NCBI RefSeq assembly: GCF_036370855.1
Contig: NC_088099.1
Coordinates: 29,098,501 to 29,162,500 of the forward strand
Length of the DNA stretch: 64,000 bases
Source of the DNA: Dromaius novaehollandiae
Taxonomy: Eukaryota; Chordata; Aves; Casuariiformes; Dromaiidae
Direction: 5' to 3'
Positions 57,064 through 64,000 of the stretch are shown in pieces. A model generated the notes under the pieces. The model was given only the letters and a program-made list of their open reading frames with translations. It ran no database searches and was not told the DNA's origin. How positions within the stretch are numbered: the stretch's first letter is position 1; every line of letters starts with the position of its first letter. The translations under genes and the position numbers were made by a program.

Positions 57064-60000
57064 GCAATCAGGTTTTGACACTGATACAGCAAATCTCATT
57101 TTAACTCGGGAGGAGAAAATATAAAGCTTCTGCGCTAAGTATTTGTAATGCAGAGGAACTGCAAGGAGAGCTTGGCTTTCCTCATGTAATTGTTGTACCA
57201 AACTGTACTTGTAGCTCTGTGCAGTCATTTATGTTTAACAGGGAGCCACTAGAAAATATTTTTGCTATGCTGCTTCTACTGAAGTGGTTTTGTGAAATCC
57301 AAGTTGCCACAACCTGAAAGAAGATAAGAACGGCAATATTTGTTGATCCTTCTTTTTAACAAACCCTTTTTTCCTGTGACATGCCAATAGCTCCCTTTGT
57401 AAAATAGATATTTAAATACTTTGTGTGGCAGGATGGAGTCTTTTGCTTTCTAACAAACCGGGCAAATAGCACAAAATCGGCTGAGAAGAGGCAGTCTCCT
57501 CAGAACGACAAAGGAAGAAGAGTGCTTGAAGAGACCTTGATTTCAAGCGTTACCTTGCATGTCCCACCATTTGTCTTCCCCAAGCAAAATTATTACCTTC
57601 TGAAGGTGTGAAATATGTGGATTTAAAAAAGGCTTTCTTGCTTTTCTTGGGCGTACCGGGAGGGAAATGGCTACTCATGAGCATGCACCTTAGGCATTTC
57701 AAATGTTGTTCCATTGTAACTATAACTTCAAGAGGTTAAAATACCTAGAACATTTCTCCCATCTAGTAGCTGCATCTTGCATAACATGCTTAGGGTAAGC
57801 ATATTGTTGGCAAAACCACAGGTAGCTCTGGGGAAGGGCGACTTTTACGGTTGAAACTCACAAAGCCAACAAATAACATCTCCGCAAATACCTGGGTCTT
57901 GCAGGTCTCCAGCATGGTTGACACCGCTACAGCTTCCTGCATGCGGCTCAGTGCAACACGTGAGTACAAGAGGTGTTCCTCCAATTTTTTTGTGTGGCTT
58001 TCAGTAGACTATCCTTTTTTGATTCCTTCCCCCTCCACCTGCCTCTTTAGTCTAAATGAGTTGTTTGCAGCAAACTGGGAAGTAGCATATTGCGGATGTT
58101 TTTGGTTGAGAGGCATTATGGGTAATATCTGAAAGTCTCTGCCTTTGCTTGCGTGATTCGGTCTGTTTCTCACACAAAAATACATAACCAGTGAAGAATT
58201 TGCCTGTGTTTCCAATCCTCACTTCACTGTCACCTATTTATTATGAAAGAATGACACACATTTCTCTTAATCTGTGGCAACGTTATGGCCTTTCTTGATT
58301 TATTGAAATATCTGAAGGTAAGTACCCTAAGGATTTCATTAATACCACTAAGTGCTCAATGAATAGATGAAAACCACAAAGCAAAACTAAGGTATGGTAA
58401 TATATGTGACTTGGCTTTCATGTGAAAATAGTGTTTTTGTCTAATAAGAATACTCTCTAAACTGTCTTATCGGTGTGAAACATCTGCCTATTAAATTCCT
58501 ATTCAGAAAGGGAGGGTTGGCCACACTGCCACACAAGTTAAGTAATGGTTGATTTATAGGATTCTGTTAAATACATGCCTTGGAGTATTAGTGTAAGGAA
58601 TAACTGTTCTTAATATGCCTGTATTTTGACTTCAGAGTAAGTCCGTGTTTCTGGGAGCTCTTCAAACTGTATAGGTGCATCACTGTTATTTGGAGATGCT
58701 GAATAGGTCTTAAAGATCTTAAGAACATCAATTTTTTTTCCCCTGTCCACAGCATCAATTTTAGAAATGAGGGGGGAGGGGATTTGGAAATTAGGCCTTC
58801 CTGGGGGGAAAAAAAAAAGTCATACCTGATTACTTTCCCTTTAATACATCAGGCTAAATGATACTCCATTTTGACTTGCATTAACGTTATGTTGTTGGCT
58901 ACTGTTAGGCTTGCATTTTTAAGAAACAGATGAGGATTACAAATTTCTTTTTAATTCAACTGAGTGCATATACCAAGTCCTAGAAGGAGAACATGATATT
59001 ACTTACATTTTCTGTTTTCAAAACAATTTTTATTTTCTATACTTGAACAGTGCATCTTCAGTATTTTTTTCATAATATATATTTGATATTTAATATTAAG
59101 CTAAGACTACCTAAAATCATTTATACAAATAATGATTAAGTGAGCGTAATGCAAATTCTTACATGAGAAGCTTGATATTTACCCTTGTTAGAAATTAGGT
59201 GGTTAAATCCATGTATTTATTGCAAATTGTATAACTTGGGTTTCATAAACAAGTGTAAAGTTTTCTAACAAATTCTCTTCATATTATGTGTTTGTGTGTC
59301 AGTGTGTATGCATGGTGTGGGGAGAGAAAGCAATAACCTTTCTTCATCTTATTTTAACCATTATGTTGACCGTATATGCAGACAGAATGAGGTTGATGCA
59401 GGCTGTGTTTTAAAAAGGTAGGGGAAAAGATCCTTTTCTCAAAATATTTTTAGGAAATGTAATTAACCAGTATAGGTTGCTGGAGGGAGAGGGGGGGAGA
59501 GAGGGGATTTGGAGATGGGTTATTTTTGTTTCTTCTGGTATTTTTTTCATTTGTTAAGAATTGGTTTCCTAGTTTGGGAATCGGCAAGGGAGGGAGAGGT
59601 GGGAGACATTATTACAGAAAAAGGTCAGTACTGTTCTCTTCATCTATTGTTTCATCCTTGGGTTTTTCCTCTTCGTGTGTGACCTGCCGAACGGTAATTT
59701 GGGAGGGGAGGAAAAGAGGAGAGTATATTTTTAGGATATCCACATGTTGTGGATGGGATGTCTAATTGGAAAGCTGTGAGAGCCCGGCAGTGTAACGGAG
59801 TAGCAACACGACAATTCTCCGTCAGATGGGTGGGGCACAATGCAGTGCTAACTGTAAGCCTTTTGTCTAATAAAAATGTCTGAAACAAAGTGATTGTCTG
59901 GCCATCAGCATCCTGCTTGACCTTTTTAAAGACATGAAAACAAAGTTAATGAATGTATCTTTCAGTTGCCATGCAATATGCTGGGGTTTTTGAGCATTAC

Positions 60001-61788
60001 TAGAGAGCCATGATTCTTGCCGCTTTGGCTGGTATCACAGCATGACAAGTTGGAGTTTGAGAGATGATTTATAAAATAATTCCTGTTGAAATTATTACTA
60101 AAGCCTTGGGCAAAAAAAAGCCCTGCGTACAGTTCTTAAACTGTTTTGCCTGATTATTTTTAAGGTTTCTTTTCCTTGTAAGTGTAATGAATTAACTTCC
60201 TGTGAGTTTCACAGAACAGCTGGAAAATACAAATCTTGCTGTTCCTAAGCTGCATTTTAAGTCTCCTGTATTACTGAGTGGATAGAATTACTAGATAATT
60301 ACAGAAAACCTGCTGCATTATCTGAGCTAAATGTAGGCATTGTTTAAAATGTTAGTTTAATGAGATAAAGCATTATTAAATAGTCCTGGTGGAAAAATAT
60401 ATTTGTGCTTTTTTTAAATGCTGAAAATGCTACATGATCATTTAAGAATCTGTGGTTTTACACAAATGGGATACCTGCAAGATACTGTTCATTTTTAAAG
60501 CTCTACCATGTAAAATCAAGTCTAATAATCCCAGATACGTGTAAGCAACTATTCATGTTTTGCCAAGCTTGAAACATTTTAGTATAAAATGTATAGCTTG
60601 TGCAAGACTCTAGCAAGCCTGAATCTATTGAAAATTTTGTTGTGCAGGAATCTGCTGCAATAGTGAATTTGGGGGGAATTACATATGATTGTGAGGTATC
60701 TAAGAAATAATAAAACTAATATTTGTGCTGGTTTGCTAGTCCATTAAATGCTTAATTATTTCCTTTAAAAGGGATTGAGGAGTTTAAAAACAAGTGTTAA
60801 ATTGTAGATGAATGCTAGATGACAGTATCACTGCTGAAATGCAGAATTCTCTATGGTTTATACTTTGTGGAGACTAATAGAATTTAATTTGCATGTGTTG
60901 AAAAGAAAATGGTGGCTTCTCGTCATCGCTCGGTGAAGACTGGATAGAAAACTGATGTGGTGAAGTGTTAACAGTAAGACGCTATTTTGCAGAGAATAAT
61001 ACATATACTGAGGTATCATCATAAAACTAGTCAACTTTTAAAATGAGCAGTGAATATTTGAGGTGTGGTTCTTTTCTGCTGTGCTTAATATGTTATAATG
61101 GATATCTGCATTAATAGTACACGCTCAGACTTACGTACTGTATTGTAGATAAAATTAAAATAGGGAATAGGCTAAAGAGGGAAACATTAAGTGCTATCCA
61201 GGAATTGATTTTTTTTTTTCTTTTTTCCTTAAGCTTGTCTAAGATAATCAATGGTAAGATGAAAAAGTGTAAATGGTAAACAGTACATATTTATCATCTG
61301 TGCAGTATTGATCTAGATGAAAAGGAAACAAGTAAAAATCAGCATTTTAAATAGAACTTAAAAATGAATCTCTAAGATTTTGAAACCGGTAATCAGTGTA
61401 AATTGGAGGGGAGGAGAAGGAAGAGATTGGGGGAACCATTGTAGGAGCACAGCACACGCTCTGCTACTTCAGCTCTATATTTCATGAGTTAAGTATTGTG
61501 ATGGAAAAGATAAAGTGACCATCTAAACTTACTGGATTTCAAATCAACTAGTAGCACTTGTGAATTACACAGAATATTTCTGAAAAATCAGTATGTTGCA
61601 TCTGTGCTTTGTCTGAGTAGCAGACCTATTTGCAGAGCTGTTTGTCACACTGTCATTTTTATTATAATAGAGCTTATATGGAAATATTTCTGCAATGCAT
61701 CTAAAGAAAAGACAAATGGTAGTGTTTATAGAAGGTGGCAGATTATACTGCAATGTGCATTAGGGAGGAGGGAGTCGTTACCCGCCAG

Positions 61789-61804
61789 CCTCCTTAAAAG
61801 GAGG
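61789..61804. other. 16-bp inverted repeat
   Basis: CCTCCTT and AAGGAGG form perfect 7-bp arms separated by AA. It sits just after a GGGAGGAGGGAG purine tract. Confidence 0.85.
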
Positions 61805-61871
61805 GATTTACATTATTTTGTTCAAATACAGTGCATGTTACATTGGGCTAATGTAAAGATTAACGCAAGAA

Positions 61872-61894
61872 AGTCCTTAACCTGGTTAAGGACT
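61872..61894. promoter_or_regulatory. 23-bp near-perfect palindrome, CP2/Grainyhead-like core
   Basis: AGTCCTTAACC and GGTTAAGGACT are perfect 11-bp arms around a single T. The centre AACCTGGTT resembles the AACCGGTT-type site of Grainyhead/CP2 factors with one inserted base. Function is inferred only from symmetry. Confidence 0.5.
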
Positions 61895-64000
61895 CTGGGT
61901 CCTGCCCCAAGGTAAATAATGAATACCGTTTTGTTTGCCTGAATGGCTTCCTCCTGCAGTCTTACTGTGTGGAAAATAGTTGGGAGTCTGTTCTCTTGTA
62001 ATTGCTTGTCTTGCATATAAATGAATTAAAATTAGTTTGTGGGTTTTTTTAAGACCTTTGGCTCTTCTAACACAACAAAAGAATTTGGGGGTGGGGGGAC
62101 TTTTCACGTTTTACTTCAACTGGAGGTCCTAATCCCATTTTAATATGTCTTTATTTAAAGAGCACAAACATCAATTTCAAAATAAAAAATAAATGGTGAC
62201 CTATTTAAGTGATGTAAAACAGCAATTGCTCTTGTGGAGTTGTGCTGTTCAACCTCAGTAGGGAATGTGGCCCATTTTAATTCAACAATATGCTGTTAAC
62301 TTTCATATAAGTTTGGAATTTAATTATTTTCTAAGCATAGGAGAAAAACAATGAAGAAAGAAGGTGAAGGGGAGAAAAATTATTTTTCTTTCCTCATTTG
62401 GGGAAGACTACTTTCCCTACTTAATAGATTTCATTTCTTCCTTTTCCCTACAAAGTGGTAACACACAAAAGAGGACAAATCTTAGAGGCTGTTGCGGGTT
62501 TTGCATGAAAGAAGGTGCAAAGCTGGGCACAAATTCCTCAGTGTCCTGATGAGTTGTGCCTTCTTCCCGCATGCTGGGGTGGTGCCTGGGCTGGATGGCT
62601 GCAGGCTTCCAGGAGCTGCATGCCTGGCCTGAGAACAGGTAGATTTTTGCTGCGTTTTTGACTGATCTTTATTCTGGTGAAAGTTGGTGTTCGTCTCAGA
62701 AATTAGCAAATAGGTTACGTTTAAGGACTTACTAAAGTGAGAGCTTATATTTGGGGTTTTTTGTTTGTTTTAAGCTGGTAATTTTTTTAGACTTTGGTTG
62801 TTATCTGAATCTAGACTAGAGCCAGTCTGGGTTCACTAGCAAGGTAACAGCCATAGTGCTGTTGCAAATCATGCTGGAGAAAAATGGCTGCTTCCCAGTG
62901 GCTCAGCAGCACTGTGCTTGCAGTACCCTGAATCCTTCCTCAGTGCCAGTCCATGTTGCTGTTAGCAAAGCTGAGAGTCCTTTACTTTGAAATGTCTTGC
63001 ACCCTTCAGCTCCATTAGCATGAGCTCAGTGTTTCCATCATCACTAGAGTCAGAGTCTACCTGTTCATGGTAGACTGTCATCCTTGGCTGTTTGGCCAAG
63101 GAATAGCGGGTAGGGTGTCCTCACTCCAGCACATGGGCAAGTCAGCCTTGAGGAAGGACCCTTCCCTTTACTGGAAGCCAGTGGGCATGTTCTTAGCATG
63201 CAGTGGTATGTATTGTATTGGTGACAGGTGTTGGTCGTTGTCCCTTAAATCGCTGCTGTTGAATGATTGCGAAGTCCAAAAGAGCTTCCCTCCAACATTG
63301 CCTTTCAAAGAAGAATTGGGTAAAGGCAGTGGAAGTTGTTTATCAAGTTCTCGTGGGCTTGCTGTTAGGTCTAATGCCTGTAACTATCTGTGATCCTTTG
63401 TGAAGAGCGTGCTGTGTAGTCCTGCCTGACTCTCTTGCTTTGTAACCCCCTTTGTAGCGAGCAGGTGGGAAGAATGGTTTAGATCTTCCCTCCTCAAAAC
63501 CCTGGGTGTCACAGGCCCCTTCCAAAATGGGGGCAGCTTTCCAGGAGAGAGACAGGTCTCCTGAGCATCTGAACACGCTACCCAGCTGGCTGTCAATATT
63601 CAAGCCTGCTGAAATAGTGTACAAGGGGCTGTGCACACAAGCTAAATACCACCTTTTGGGGTGGAAGGGATTATTTTTATCTTGGTTTTGTTTGCTTTCA
63701 TTTAAAAGAAAAAAAACAAATGTCTAGCAGCCAGAGAAGTGGCTGAGAGGCACCTCAGCAAAGGGGGCTTAGGTGAGACCACTTGGAGCCAAAAAACTGG
63801 AGAGTTGATGGGGTTTGCTGCTCTGCCTTGTGCCCTCTTCCCTAAGCAATGTGCTCAGCAGTAAGGCACTGCATCAGTCTGGCTTTAGCCCCTGGACAGC
63901 ATCACTTGCTGGATTATGGAGGCTGTCATCTATTATCATTGTTGCAGACTGTAAAAGACAGTCCGGTGCTCCTGACAAAGCGGCAGGAGGATTGGGCATG

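Larger units (their letters stand above)
57064..64000 (+). other. putative first intron, AT-rich, no exon recognised
   Basis: If the promoter at 55.6 kb is real, this is the start of its first intron. Sequence is AT-rich with T and A runs and poly-G-containing purine tracts (for example about 59,484-59,510). Short ORFs (57,423-57,611, 61,604-61,915, 63,067-63,393) lack domains. Two short palindromes lie at 61,789-61,804 and 61,872-61,894. No transposon is recognised, so the stretch is unusually free of identifiable repeats. Confidence 0.5.

Noticed and set aside
1-64000. CRISPR arrays, operons, prokaryotic mobile elements, tRNA or rRNA genes
   Set aside because: No direct repeats with unique spacers of CRISPR type, no tightly packed ORFs, and no A/B-box pairs or rRNA text found by eye. 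The window is clearly vertebrate nuclear DNA.

Overview
The window looks like nuclear DNA of a vertebrate, most likely a sauropsid and probably a bird. It has no compact ORFs or operons, is moderately AT-rich, and contains one strong CpG island. The recognisable transposon relics are old CR1/L3-type LINE fragments plus a few L2-like pieces, at low overall density. A turtle or crocodilian is not excluded. I recognise no named protein-coding gene with confidence. Almost all long ORFs are chance or repeat-driven, and most of the window reads as intergenic or intronic DNA.

Left part (1-43.3 kb). This is mostly unique non-coding sequence. A small CpG-rich patch at 2.93-3.19 kb could be a promoter or first exon. 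A possible last coding exon lies on the minus strand at 9,663-9,806. A 68-bp cluster of five TAATTA sites lies at 15.76-15.82 kb. CR1-type LINE fragments lie at 13.7-14.06, 18.3-18.95, 36.1-36.76, 37.5-38.3 and 40.5-41.5 kb, with L2-like relics near 29.6 and 39.1 kb. Several homopolymer and microsatellite tracts are present.

Satellite (43.38-46.93 kb). The most striking structure is a composite satellite. About sixteen direct copies of a 174-201 bp unit each carry a short (TTAGGG)n-like tract. The array is bounded on both sides by partial copies in the opposite, CCCTAA-reading, orientation. Unit length changes mostly in steps of six bases, so the telomere-like tract is the part that expands and contracts. 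Every well-preserved unit also carries two adjacent CATG-core decamers resembling a p53 response element.

Right part (53.2-64 kb). A GC-rich approach leads into a CpG island (about 54.77-56.33 kb) with a TATA element at 55,632 and a predicted plus-strand start near 55,661. A strong splice donor follows at 55,749, giving a short non-coding first exon of an unidentified gene that continues to the right. About 170-400 bp upstream of the TATA lies a five-copy, 42-59 bp minisatellite. Each unit contains the palindrome GCGTTCTAGAACGC, with a TTCnnGAA heat-shock half-element pair, and all but the last unit carry a poly-G tract. A perfect three-unit heat-shock element occurs at 56,948-56,962 in the putative first intron. 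Together these suggest, but do not prove, a stress-responsive promoter. The remaining 7 kb looks like AT-rich intron with two short near-perfect palindromes at 61.8-61.9 kb.
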